Both the position numbers and the translations under genes were made by a program. Below are positions 23,977-32,056 of a DNA stretch of 64,000 bases, in pieces. The notes under the pieces were generated by a model that saw nothing but the letters and a program-made list of their open reading frames with translations, was not told the origin of the DNA and ran no database searches. Position 1 is the stretch's first letter. Every line of letters begins with the position of its first letter. The DNA comes from Sulfuriferula sp. (GTDB taxonomy: Bacteria > Pseudomonadota > Gammaproteobacteria > Burkholderiales > Sulfuriferulaceae), in NCBI GenBank assembly GCA_031291235.1, contig JARLJL010000013.1:248001-312000 (forward strand), given 5' to 3'.

Positions 23977-24201
23977 TCAGGGCACAGGTTCCCCTGAAAT
24001 ATCAATTTTTCTGTGGTGAGCGACGCAATCCCGCAAATAAAGATTGATCAGGCTTTGATACGGTACGCCGGCCTCATCTGCCATTTGCTTGAAATAACCA
24101 ATGACATCTTCGCTTAATCGCATGGTTACAGACCGCTTTAGCTTGGCGGCATAAGGATTTTTATGGGATTTCATTGTTGAAAAATCGTATTCAGATTTCA
24201 T
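23977..24201 (-). CDS. BrnA-like antitoxin, no toxin beside it
   Basis: 74 residues from the ATG at 24201 (GAGGTG upstream). The start MKSEYDFSTMKSHKNPYA and the CopG/ribbon-helix-helix part SVTMRLSEDVIGYFKQMADE, then GVPYQSLINLYLRDC, match BrnA-type antitoxins. These normally bind DNA as dimers and neutralise a BrnT ribonuclease encoded just upstream. Here no BrnT-like frame lies in the 102 bases before it. It may be an orphan, or an anti-addiction copy interacting with another toxin. Confidence 0.75.
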   Translation of the reverse strand: MKSEYDFSTMKSHKNPYAAKLKRSVTMRLSEDVIGYFKQMADEAGVPYQSLINLYLRDCVAHHRKIDISGEPVP

Positions 24202-24222
24202 GGCCTGCACCTCGAGATAGAC

Positions 24223-24234
24223 GGGGTCAAATCT
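24223..24234 (+). repeat. Variant GGGGTCA repeat
   Basis: GGGGTCAAATCT, one base different from the 12-mer at 23901-23912 and in the same orientation. It lies just upstream of the orphan antitoxin gene (which reads the other way). Confidence 0.45.
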
Positions 24235-24303
24235 GGGCTGTAGATGGGGACAATTTCCTTCAATTTCCTAACCGACTCCAATCTCCTGACGCCGAATGCA
24301 GAC

Positions 24304-24627
24304 CTAAGAGGCAACGCGCTTGCGCGGCGTCCCGTTTGAGCGAGGGGTTAGGTTTGACGAATGTTCAACCAATCTCCCGGCCACGAACTTGTGCAATACA
24401 CTGGCTATTAAAGTCTGGTATGGCATCCCTTCTTCAAGCGCGCGCGCTTGAATATCCATCAAATCAGGAGTGGATAGGCGAATATTCACCCGCTTGTCTT
24501 TGAGAAAAGTAGCTGAAGCCGCAGCTTTAAATTTAGCCAATTTAGCCTTTGAAGGTGCAGTGGATTTAAGCACTCCTTCATCAAATTCGGCCAAAACCTC
24601 CTTTTCAAATTTATCAAGTTTTTTCAT
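24304..24627 (-). CDS. CopG-type antitoxin of a type II toxin-antitoxin pair
   Basis: 107 residues. Acidic, helical N-terminus (KKLDKFEKEVLAEFDEG), then the ribbon-helix-helix region KDKRVNIRLSTPDLMDIQAR with EEGMPYQTLIASVLHKF, typical of antitoxins paired with small BrnT-like/COG2929-type toxins. It starts five bases after the toxin stop. The last 18 residues (from SSNLTPRSNGTPRKRVAS) are not antitoxin sequence; they are encoded by an attC-like site, as happens to genes ending inside integron cassettes. Confidence 0.8.
   Translation of the reverse strand: MKKLDKFEKEVLAEFDEGVLKSTAPSKAKLAKFKAAASATFLKDKRVNIRLSTPDLMDIQARALEEGMPYQTLIASVLHKFVAGRLVEHSSNLTPRSNGTPRKRVAS
24327..24353 (-). other. attC-like 5' half site at the end of the toxin-antitoxin pair
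   Basis: Minus strand: ACCTAAC (R'' box), CCCTCGCTCAAAC (L'' box), then GGGACGCC, and beyond it a GCGC/GCGC hairpin down to about 24315. The order and box sequences match attC sites of proteobacterial chromosomal integrons. GGGACGCC is complementary to GGCGTCCC in the other half site (23860s). The 3' half (L'-R') is not seen next to it, so the site is broken. Confidence 0.5.
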
Positions 24628-24632
24628 CTGGG

Positions 24633-24908
24633 TTACTCCTTCTGCAAATAGTCTCGGGTAGCTTTTCTACTTGGAATGATCGTTTTCAAAAAGTAGTACT
24701 CCTCTTCCTCGACATACGGTACCAAGTAAGCATAATCATCGAGTGCGACAACCAAAACAAATTGATTGGGATATTTATCCGTATTGGGGTGGCGCAACTC
24801 ATCAAGCAAACCATCCGCTTCAATTGCAAGAACAATTTCCTCAAACGAAATGCTTCGTTCAATCTTCAACGCTTCGTTTTTATCGTGGCTCCAGCGGAAT
24901 GGTTTCAT
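24633..24908 (-). CDS. BrnT-like toxin of a type II toxin-antitoxin pair
   Basis: 91 residues. Family features: the start KPFRWSHDKNEALKIERSIS with FEEIVLAIE, then HPNTDKYPNQFVLVV, and the end LKTIIPSRKATRDYL. These resemble BrnT/COG2929-type small RNases, though the branch with this tail is usually only called toxin. Toxin-first order with a five-base gap to the antitoxin matches BrnTA-like operons. A minus-strand promoter GTGACA-N17-TAAAAT ends eight bases before the ATG, suggesting a nearly leaderless message. Confidence 0.75.
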   Translation of the reverse strand: MKPFRWSHDKNEALKIERSISFEEIVLAIEADGLLDELRHPNTDKYPNQFVLVVALDDYAYLVPYVEEEEYYFLKTIIPSRKATRDYLQKE

Positions 24909-24916
24909 GTGAACAT

Positions 24917-24945
24917 TTTAATATAATGTGTGCCTAATGTCACCT
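24917..24945 (-). promoter_or_regulatory. Promoter of the toxin-antitoxin pair
   Basis: Minus strand GTGACA, 17-base spacer, TAAAAT, close to sigma-70 consensus. The ATG follows within about nine bases. ATTAGGC within the spacer (24936-24930) is one base off the GTTRRRY attC box, where a cassette junction would be. Confidence 0.45.
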
Positions 24946-25004
24946 TCTGAAATTTGATGCCTGACGTTCAAATTGCGGGGCTGCACGCTCCCGCACAGCC
25001 CCGC

Positions 25005-25775
25005 TCAACCCAACATCGTCTGCCGCACTCGCTCAAACACACACACTGCCAGCGCCGCAGCAGCATTCAGCGATTCGACATTACCGGGCATGGGGATGCT
25101 GAATTCGTAACTGGCGGCGGCGCGCAGTTCGGCGCTCAAACCCGCGCCTTCGTTGCCGACGGCGAACGCTACCGGCCCGGTGAGGTCGGCGGCGAACAGG
25201 CTTTGCGGTGCGTTCAGCGCGGCGCTATAGACTTTGCCGGGGAAGGCTTGCGCCACGGTTATCAGGTCGGCATGCTCGATGATCTGCGTGGCGAAGTGTG
25301 CGCCCATGCCGCCGCGCAGCACTTTGGGCGACCACGCATCGGCGCAGCCGGTGGACAGGTACACAGCCGCTACGCCTGCCGCCGCAGCACTACGCAGCAT
25401 GGCACCGAGGTTGCCGGGGTCCTGGATGGCTTCGAACAGCACGATAAATTGCGGCTGCTCCGGCACTGTTGCTTGCGGGATGTCGATCAGCAGCATCAGC
25501 CCGGTCGGCGTTTTCACTGGCGACAGCGCGTTGAACAGGCCTTGCGCCAGTCGCAGTACCGGCACCTGCGGCAGTTGCGCCAGCAGCGGGTGATCCTGCG
25601 CGGATTCGGCGACGATGATCTGGCGCGGGACATGACCGGCAGCGAGACAGGCCAGCAGCAGGTGTTCGCCGTCGAGTAGAGTTTGCTGGAGTTCGCGCCG
25701 GGTGGCGGCGGATTCGGCGAGCTTTTTCAGCGCCTTGTAATGAGGGTTATGCGGTGAGACGATGAGTTCGGACAT
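25005..25775 (-). CDS. TrmH/SpoU-family RNA methyltransferase
   Basis: 256 residues. An N-terminal substrate-binding domain (about 1-90, NPHYKALKKLAESAATR and DGEHLLLACL) precedes the SPOUT knot. The three motifs are visible: LFEAIQDPGNLGAMLRSAAAAGV, AFAVGNEGAGLS and IPMPGNVESLNAAAALAVC. It should 2'-O-methylate a ribose in rRNA or tRNA; resemblance is to RlmB/YsgA-like proteins, target not determinable. The ATG at 25775 is chosen over an upstream start inside marC. One base separates it from the marC stop. Confidence 0.88.
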   Translation of the reverse strand: MSELIVSPHNPHYKALKKLAESAATRRELQQTLLDGEHLLLACLAAGHVPRQIIVAESAQDHPLLAQLPQVPVLRLAQGLFNALSPVKTPTGLMLLIDIPQATVPEQPQFIVLFEAIQDPGNLGAMLRSAAAAGVAAVYLSTGCADAWSPKVLRGGMGAHFATQIIEHADLITVAQAFPGKVYSAALNAPQSLFAADLTGPVAFAVGNEGAGLSAELRAAASYEFSIPMPGNVESLNAAAALAVCVFERVRQTMLG

Positions 25776-25776
25776 T

Positions 25777-26421
25777 TTAGCGCGCCAACCCCGGCAACAG
25801 TACGACCAAGCCGTCAACCATGAACTGCACTGCCATCGCGGCGAGAATCAGCCCCATGACGCGGGTGGCGATATTCAACCCGGCGGTGCCCAGCCGCTCG
25901 CCGATAGGCTCGGCCAGACGCAGCACAGCCCACACTACTACGCCTATCAAGCCTATCGACAGGCTGAAAAGCAGCTTATCCAGCAAGCCCGCCGACTGAT
26001 GCGCATCGACGATGACCAGACTGATGGCACCGGGGCCGGCCAGCAGCGGGATCGCCAGCGGCACAACGGAAATATCGACTTTGGATTCTGCTTCCAGCTC
26101 TTCGGCATCGGTATGCCGTGCCGGGCTAACCTTGGCATGAAACATGGCGATGGCGATCATCAACACCAGCAGCCCACCCGCGATCCGAAACGAGGGAATG
26201 CCGATACCGAAAAACCCGAGCAGACTGTCGCCCGCCCACAGCGCCAGTATCAGGATAATAGTCACTGCCACAGCGGTTTTTGCAGCAGTGCGATGCATCT
26301 CCAGCGGGCGGCGGTCTGCTGCCATGCTCAAAAAGATCGGAATGGCGCCCAGCGGGTTGAGAATGGCGAACAGCCCAACCAGGAATTTGATTTGCTCGGT
26401 AAGATGCAATTGCGACATCAC
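25777..26421 (-). CDS. MarC-family inner-membrane protein
   Basis: 214 residues with six hydrophobic segments, opening QIKFLVGLFAILNPLGAIPI, the family signature (MarC/UPF0056). A second conserved piece is GPGAISLVIV. The function is unknown; despite its name the family is not a proven antibiotic-resistance factor. It lies between cysS and the RNA methyltransferase in one direction with tight spacing, so the three are likely cotranscribed. Confidence 0.88.
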   Translation of the reverse strand: MMSQLHLTEQIKFLVGLFAILNPLGAIPIFLSMAADRRPLEMHRTAAKTAVAVTIILILALWAGDSLLGFFGIGIPSFRIAGGLLVLMIAIAMFHAKVSPARHTDAEELEAESKVDISVVPLAIPLLAGPGAISLVIVDAHQSAGLLDKLLFSLSIGLIGVVVWAVLRLAEPIGERLGTAGLNIATRVMGLILAAMAVQFMVDGLVVLLPGLAR

Positions 26422-26439
26422 TGGATATTCACCCTGTCC

Positions 26440-27807
26440 TTAATCACGCCGCCATATCGTGCCCTGCGCGCTGTCTTCCAGCACAATGCCCGCATCCAGC
26501 AATTGCTGGCGTATGCGGTCGCCCTCGGCAAAATTCTTTGCCTTGCGCGCTGCAGCCCGGTCGGCGATGAGTTGCTCGATCTGTCCGGCACTGTAGTCGC
26601 TTGTCGTCAATGCCTGCAAATGGCCGGCAGGGTCGTTCTGCAACAAGCCCAGCACGCCGCCCAGCGCTTTGAGCAAGCCGGCAGTCTGCGCCGATTTGGT
26701 CTTGTTGGTCTCGCTCGCCAAATCGAACAGCACCGCCACCGCTTCCGGCGTATTGAAGTCGTCGTCCATGGCGGCCTTGAAACGCGTGGCATGCGGCGCC
26801 TGCCAGTCAATCTCGACGGCGTCCGCAGGTACATCGCGCAGTGCGGTGTAGAGCCGGTTCAACGACTGTTTCGCATCGTCGAGGTGATGATCGGAATAAT
26901 TCAACGGGCTGCGATATTGCGCGCGCACGATGAAAAAACGCAACGTTTCGGCATCGTATTGGGTCAACACTTCGCGTATGGTAAAAAAGTTGCCCAGCGA
27001 CTTGGACATTTTTTCATTATCTACACGCACGAAGCCGTTATGCATCCAGTAATTCGCCAGCGTGCAGCCGTGCGCGCCCTCGGATTGCGCGATCTCGTTT
27101 TCGTGATGCGGGAATTGCAAATCCTGACCGCCGCCGTGAATGTCGAAATGATCGGACAGATAATGTTCGCCCATCGCCGAGCATTCGATATGCCAGCCCG
27201 GCCGTCCCGCGCCCCAGGGCGATCCCCACGACGGTTCGCCCGGCTTGGCGGCTTTCCACAACACGAAATCCAGCGGGTCGCGCTTGTACTGATCGATCTC
27301 CACGCGCTCGCCCGCCCGCAATTCGTCCAGTGATTTGCCCGACAGCTTGCCATAGCCGGCAAAGGCATGCACTGCGTAATACACGTCGCCATTGGCTGCT
27401 GGGTATGCCAGACCGCGCTCGATCAACACCGAGATCATGGCCTGCATCTGCTTGACGAAATCGGTGGCGCGCGGTTCGTGCGTGGGCGGCAGCACGCCGA
27501 GCGCTGCGGCGTCTTCATTCATGGCGATAATGAATCGCTCGGTCAATGCGCCGATAGGCTCGTTGTTTTCTGCTGCGCGCTTGATGATCTTGTCGTCGAT
27601 ATCGGTAATATTTCTTACATATTCAACCTGATAGCCTGAAGCCCGCAGCCAGCGCGTCACCATGTCGAACACGACCATGACGCGGGCGTGTCCCAGGTGG
27701 CAATAATCGTAAACGGTCATGCCGCAAACATAGAGACGAACCTGCCCTGGGGAAATTGATGTAAACGGTTGTTTTTCGCGGCCTAACGAATTATAAATTG
27801 TGAGCAT
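26440..27807 (-). CDS. cysS: Cysteinyl-tRNA synthetase
   Basis: 455 residues, full length. It charges tRNA-Cys. The class I HIGH motif appears as HLGH in [14 protein letters not shown] and the KMSKS loop is intact ([10 protein letters not shown]). The zinc-binding residues of this family are visible as CGM near the start, then [22 protein letters not shown]. The anticodon-binding domain and the short C-terminal tail follow. It is divergent from the TPR gene with a 92-base gap. No T-box is seen upstream. Confidence 0.97.
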   Translation of the reverse strand: MLTIYNSLGREKQPFTSISPGQVRLYVCGMTVYDYCHLGHARVMVVFDMVTRWLRASGYQVEYVRNITDIDDKIIKRAAENNEPIGALTERFIIAMNEDAAALGVLPPTHEPRATDFVKQMQAMISVLIERGLAYPAANGDVYYAVHAFAGYGKLSGKSLDELRAGERVEIDQYKRDPLDFVLWKAAKPGEPSWGSPWGAGRPGWHIECSAMGEHYLSDHFDIHGGGQDLQFPHHENEIAQSEGAHGCTLANYWMHNGFVRVDNEKMSKSLGNFFTIREVLTQYDAETLRFFIVRAQYRSPLNYSDHHLDDAKQSLNRLYTALRDVPADAVEIDWQAPHATRFKAAMDDDFNTPEAVAVLFDLASETNKTKSAQTAGLLKALGGVLGLLQNDPAGHLQALTTSDYSAGQIEQLIADRAAARKAKNFAEGDRIRQQLLDAGIVLEDSAQGTIWRRD

Positions 27808-27899
27808 AATCGATCAAAAATAAAAGGTAATAGTTTGAATCAGCGCGAGTTCTTGTTAGAATTGAGCTCCCTGATTAGTGGTCGGTCGAGTATATCATA

Positions 27900-28892
27900 A
27901 TGAAACGAACTCCCCTTTTAGCGCTGTTATTCGCTGTCGTCACCGGCTACGCTGCCTTCGCCTACGCCGCCCCCAACACAGATATTCAAGAAATCAACGG
28001 CTTATTCAAACAAGGTCAATATGCTCCCGCCCTCGACAAGGTCAACGCCTACATCAGCAAAAACCCGCAGGACGCCCAAGCCCGCTTTCTCAAGGGCCTG
28101 ATCCTCACCGAACAGAACAAAAGCGCCGAAGCCATCAAGGTCTTTACCAGCCTGACCGAAGACTTCCCCGAGCTGCCCGAACCGTATAACAACCTCGCCG
28201 TGCTGTATGCCGCGCAAGGTCAATACGACAAAGCCAAAACCGAGCTGGAAATGGCGATACATACCCATCCCAGCTATGCCACCGCGCACGAAAACCTGGG
28301 CGATATTTATGCAAAAATGGCATCCATTGCCTACGACAAGGCTTTGCAGTTGGACAATAACAACGCTTCTGCACAAACCAAGCTATCCCTGATCAAGGAA
28401 CTGTTCAGCGGACGCAAAACCCCATCGCTGGCTAAAACGGGCGACAGCAAAAGCAAACCAGTCATAGCCGCTGCCAAGCCTGCCGATGCAGCACCGGCAG
28501 CTGCACCTGCACCAGCGCCAGCCCCTGTTGCCTCTACACCAGCCCCGGCTGTCGATACCGGCGCGGTCACCGATGCGCTGCAAAGCTGGGCTAAAGCATG
28601 GTCCAACAAGGATGCGGATGCCTATCTGGCAGCCTATTCGCCGAAATTCAAAGCGCCGAAGGGCGAGTCTCGCAGCAGCTGGGAAAATGAGCGTCGCGAA
28701 CGTATCAACGCGCCGAAGAAAATCGAAGTCACCTTGTCCGACATCAACGTAACCGCCAACAGCAGCGATCGGGCTACCGTAAGCTTCAAGCAGAGCTACC
28801 GCTCCGACCGTCTCAGCTCGACTGCGCACAAGACCATGGAGCTTGTCAAAACCCACGGCAAATGGCTGATTACCGAGGAACGTTCACGTTAA
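27900..28892 (+). CDS. Exported TPR protein with Cds6-type C-terminal domain
   Basis: 330 residues. Signal peptide (MKRTPLLALLFAVVTGYAAF, cleaved near AYA). TPR repeats at about 30-155 (YAPALDKVNAYISKNPQDAQ, YNNLAVLYAAQGQYDKAKTE). A low-complexity alanine/proline linker spans about 195-225. The end (about 225-330: LQSWAKAWSNKDADAYLAAY, VSFKQSYRSDRLSSTAHKTM) is an NTF2-like domain that recurs at the end of the next gene. Ten bases separate the two genes, so they probably act together in the cell envelope. Confidence 0.82.
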   Translation: MKRTPLLALLFAVVTGYAAFAYAAPNTDIQEINGLFKQGQYAPALDKVNAYISKNPQDAQARFLKGLILTEQNKSAEAIKVFTSLTEDFPELPEPYNNLAVLYAAQGQYDKAKTELEMAIHTHPSYATAHENLGDIYAKMASIAYDKALQLDNNNASAQTKLSLIKELFSGRKTPSLAKTGDSKSKPVIAAAKPADAAPAAAPAPAPAPVASTPAPAVDTGAVTDALQSWAKAWSNKDADAYLAAYSPKFKAPKGESRSSWENERRERINAPKKIEVTLSDINVTANSSDRATVSFKQSYRSDRLSSTAHKTMELVKTHGKWLITEERSR

Positions 28893-28901
28893 TCCCACAC
28901 T

Positions 28902-30128
28902 ATGCAACTGAAACACGCCGCCACGCTATTATTTTTTACTGTTCTATCGGCAGCGGCGCAGGCCGATGAAAAACTGGCCATGGCAGCATCGCCGTTCGAC
29001 GCTACCGCCAGCGCCCGCACCATAGCGCCCCGCAGCCATACCGAATCGCTGCTGGCGCAAACCCTGCTCTCGATCCAGCAGAACCGGCTCGATGTCGCGA
29101 TCAAGCAAGTCGAAAATCTTATTCATTTGCATCCGGATTTCCGTCTGGCGCAACTCATCCACGGCGACCTGCTGCTGGCGCGCGCGCAACCGTTGACCAC
29201 CATAGGCAACGTCAATGCGCCTGCCACCAAGCTTAACGATTTGCGCGACGAAGCTCGCGTGCGCCTGAACAGCTATCTCGAACGTCCGACGGTCGGCACG
29301 GTACCTGAACAGCTTTTACAGCTGGACCCCAGCATTCCTGCCGCCATTGTGGTCGACACATCAAAATCGCGTCTGTACGTATTCAAGAACCAGAATGGCG
29401 AACTCAGCAATGTCGCCGATTTTTACGTCACCATAGGCAGAAACGGCGCGGAAAAAACCCGCGAAGGCGACGGTCGCACCCCGCTGGGCGTGTATTACAT
29501 CACCCGCAAACTGGAAGGCAACAAATTGCCCGACCTCTACGGCAGCTTTGCTTTCCCGCTCAATTTCCCCAACGACTGGGATCAGAAGCAGGGCAATTTC
29601 GGCCACGGCATCTGGCTGCACGGCACCGTCAGCAGCACCTACAGCCGCCCACCCAAAGCCAGCGACGGTTGCGTGGTGCTGACCAACAACGACCTGGACG
29701 AGCTCGGCAAATATCTGACCCCGGGGGTTACGCCGGTCGTCATTACCGGACATATCAAATGGGTAGCGCCACAGAGCGCGGAAGCCGACAAGGATGCGCT
29801 CATGCGGCAGGTTGAAGCCTGGCGCCATGATTGGGAAAGCCGCAATACCGACCATTTCCTGCGCCATTACGCTGCCAACTTTACCGCCAACGGCACCAAA
29901 TTCAGCGATTGGGCTGCAGCCAAACGCCGTACCAATCAAAGTAAAACCTGGATCAACGTCGATTTATCCAGAATCAGCATGTTCGAATACCCCGGCCAGA
30001 AACGTATGTACATGGTCAGCTTCGAACAGACTTATCGCAGCAACAATCTCAACAATGTCATGCACAAACGGCAATATTGGGTGCAGCAAAACGGCACCTG
30101 GAAAATAGTTGCCGAAAACGGCGCTTAA
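28902..30128 (+). CDS. L,D-transpeptidase (YkuD) with Cds6-type C-terminal domain
   Basis: 408 residues. Signal peptide (cleaved near AQA-DEK). A helical region (about 40-125) precedes the YkuD domain at about 145-290, with H240-G241 and S254-D-G-C257, the HG...SxGC active site whose cysteine attacks peptidoglycan stem peptides. The last 110 residues (VEAWRHDWESRNTDHFLRHY, then SFEQTYRSNNLNNVMHKRQ) match the C-terminus of the preceding protein. Such proteins cross-link the wall or attach a protein to it. Substrate unknown. Confidence 0.9.
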   Translation: MQLKHAATLLFFTVLSAAAQADEKLAMAASPFDATASARTIAPRSHTESLLAQTLLSIQQNRLDVAIKQVENLIHLHPDFRLAQLIHGDLLLARAQPLTTIGNVNAPATKLNDLRDEARVRLNSYLERPTVGTVPEQLLQLDPSIPAAIVVDTSKSRLYVFKNQNGELSNVADFYVTIGRNGAEKTREGDGRTPLGVYYITRKLEGNKLPDLYGSFAFPLNFPNDWDQKQGNFGHGIWLHGTVSSTYSRPPKASDGCVVLTNNDLDELGKYLTPGVTPVVITGHIKWVAPQSAEADKDALMRQVEAWRHDWESRNTDHFLRHYAANFTANGTKFSDWAAAKRRTNQSKTWINVDLSRISMFEYPGQKRMYMVSFEQTYRSNNLNNVMHKRQYWVQQNGTWKIVAENGA

Positions 30129-30161
30129 CCTTACTTTTCAACCACACGGAATTATTAAATC

Positions 30162-30653
30162 ATGGTCAAACTTCATACCAACTTTGGCGTTATCACCCTG
30201 GAACTCGATGCAGAAAAAGCCCCCAAAACAGTGGCCAATTTTCTGGAATACGTAAACAGCGGCTTTTATGAAAACACCGTTTTCCATCGCGTCATAGACG
30301 GCTTCATGATCCAGGGCGGCGGTTTCGAACCCGGCATGAAACAGAAAGCTACCAATGCGCAAATCGAAAACGAAGCGGCGAACGGTCTGACCAACGACAA
30401 CTACACCATCGCCATGGCGCGTACACCCGATCCGCATTCGGCTTCGTCGCAATTTTTCATCAACGTAAAAAATAACAGCTTTCTGAATTTCAGCGCGCCG
30501 ACCTCGCAAGGTTTCGGCTACTGCGTATTCGGTAAAGTAGTAGAAGGCCAGGATGTGATCGACAAGATCAAGAAGGTGAAAACCGGCAACAAGGCCGGCC
30601 ATCAGGACGTGCCGGTCGAAGATGTGATCATCGAACGCGCCGAGGTGGTGTGA
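30162..30653 (+). CDS. ppiB: Cyclophilin-type peptidyl-prolyl isomerase B
   Basis: 163 residues, no signal peptide, cytoplasmic. Catalyses cis-trans isomerisation before proline. Family motifs: [13 protein letters not shown] (with the catalytic arginine), [17 protein letters not shown], and [15 protein letters not shown]. The lysine-free FHRVI and the missing YGxxF insertion fit the short bacterial PpiB. Its stop TGA is directly followed by the lpxH GTG. Confidence 0.96.
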   Translation: MVKLHTNFGVITLELDAEKAPKTVANFLEYVNSGFYENTVFHRVIDGFMIQGGGFEPGMKQKATNAQIENEAANGLTNDNYTIAMARTPDPHSASSQFFINVKNNSFLNFSAPTSQGFGYCVFGKVVEGQDVIDKIKKVKTGNKAGHQDVPVEDVIIERAEVV

Positions 30654-31397
30654 GTGTCGGATAAAGACACAGCGCACAGTCTGTTCATCTCCGATTTGCA
30701 CCTGTGCGACAACCGGCCGGAAATCAGCCGGCTGTTTTTCGATTTTCTGCAGAACACGGCCATCCATGCCGACGCGCTGTATATCCTGGGCGACCTGTTC
30801 GAATACTGGCTGGGCGACGATACGCTGGACGCGCCGCTCAACCGGCAGGTCAGTCTGGCCTTGCGCGAGTTGGCCGACAGCGGTGTAAAAGTGTATTTCA
30901 TGCACGGCAACCGCGACTTTCTGATTGCAGAACAATTTGCCGACGCCAGCCATGCCACGCTGCTGGCCGATCCGACTGCGATTGATCTGTTTGGCACGCC
31001 CACCCTGTTGATGCACGGCGACACACTATGTACCGACGACGTAAACTATCTTGCCTTCCGCACGCAAGTGCGCGACCCGGACTGGCAACGCCAGTTTCTC
31101 GGGCAGCCGCTGGCAACGCGTATCGCCATGGCGCAACAGGCGCGCGCGCAAAGCGAATCAGCCAAGCAGGGGAAAACCACCGAAATTATGGATGTCAACG
31201 ATGACGCCGTGCGCGAGGTCTTGCGCCAGTACCGTTACCCGCGCCTAATCCACGGCCACACTCACCGCACCGCGCAGCACAGCGTCAACCTTGACGGTCA
31301 TGCGTGCCAGCGCTGGGTATTGCCGGACTGGTATGACAGCGGCGGCTATTTGCGCTGCGATGCGACAGGCTGTCAGTTCGCCAACTTGACCGTCTGA
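30654..31397 (+). CDS. lpxH: UDP-2,3-diacylglucosamine diphosphatase
   Basis: 247 residues starting with GTG immediately after the ppiB stop, with GAGG upstream. It hydrolyses UDP-2,3-diacylglucosamine to lipid X, a lipid A step. Metallophosphoesterase motifs are complete: FISDLHL (D-x-H), ILGDLFEYWLGDD (GD), MHGNRDFL (GNRD), MHGD and HGHTHR. Convergent with the DUF gene at 31373; the two coding regions overlap by 25 bases at their ends. Confidence 0.96.
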   Translation: MSDKDTAHSLFISDLHLCDNRPEISRLFFDFLQNTAIHADALYILGDLFEYWLGDDTLDAPLNRQVSLALRELADSGVKVYFMHGNRDFLIAEQFADASHATLLADPTAIDLFGTPTLLMHGDTLCTDDVNYLAFRTQVRDPDWQRQFLGQPLATRIAMAQQARAQSESAKQGKTTEIMDVNDDAVREVLRQYRYPRLIHGHTHRTAQHSVNLDGHACQRWVLPDWYDSGGYLRCDATGCQFANLTV

Positions 31398-32056
31398 TAG
31401 GTTTTCGGCACAGTAAACAAATCCGCCCGTAACGGCACTGTGCGATCCGATTCGTAACGGCGGCTATGTCCGTCGCTGGCAATGTCTTCCAGCGGCAAGC
31501 CGTACTGGAACAAACGCGGGATTTCCAGCACATAACGCGCCAGATCGCATTCATTACGCAACTCGACAGGCGTGCGCTGCCAGGTTAATGCCTGGCTCGA
31601 AGCCAGCGCCTGCCAATACTGCTGCAACGCCTTCGCCGTATCCGGCAGCAAAGTGGCGGCAGCCGTCACTTGCCCGCAGACCTTGCCATTCACCGACCAG
31701 GTAAACTGTCGCGTAGTAGCCGCAAGCTGTTTGACCGTCTGCGTGACCAGCCAGGGTTGCGGCTTGTCCACAGCGACCTTTTGAGTTGCGTAGCGATAGG
31801 CGCGCCGTTCGCTGCGAATCACGTTCAACAATTCCCCGCTGGCACGATCCAGCAAAGCGAAATCGCCGTCATCGTCACCGGTATCCATACGCAAATACGC
31901 CGGCGTCACCAGTATCCGCGTACGATAAGCAGCGCTGCCGGGGTCGGCATCCAGATAATCGAGCTCGGACATGCTGGCGGCACCCGCCCATGCCGGCACT
32001 GCCCATAGCTGCGCGCACAGGGCGGCCAGCAGCAGACGCATGAGCTTATAACGCAT
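31373..32056 (-). CDS. Conserved exported protein of unknown function
   Basis: 227 residues from the ATG at 32056, which overlaps the metZ end. The N-terminus (MRYKLMRLLLAALCAQLWAV) is a signal peptide cleaved near AWA. The mature sequence (LDYLDADPGSAAYRTRILVTP, then YLRMDTGDDDGDFALLDR) has the style of a DUF4412-like periplasmic beta protein, but I cannot name the family firmly. No catalytic motif seen. Its 3' end overlaps lpxH by 25 bases on the other strand. Confidence 0.65.
   Translation of the reverse strand: MRYKLMRLLLAALCAQLWAVPAWAGAASMSELDYLDADPGSAAYRTRILVTPAYLRMDTGDDDGDFALLDRASGELLNVIRSERRAYRYATQKVAVDKPQPWLVTQTVKQLAATTRQFTWSVNGKVCGQVTAAATLLPDTAKALQQYWQALASSQALTWQRTPVELRNECDLARYVLEIPRLFQYGLPLEDIASDGHSRRYESDRTVPLRADLFTVPKTYQTVKLAN

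Noticed and set aside
22868-24353. Every isolated GTTRRRY or RYYYAAC match as an attC
   Set aside because: Single 7-base degenerate boxes occur by chance about every 500 bases; only sites supported by L boxes, stems or gene-boundary position were listed, e.g. GTTAGGC at 23962-23968 was left out.
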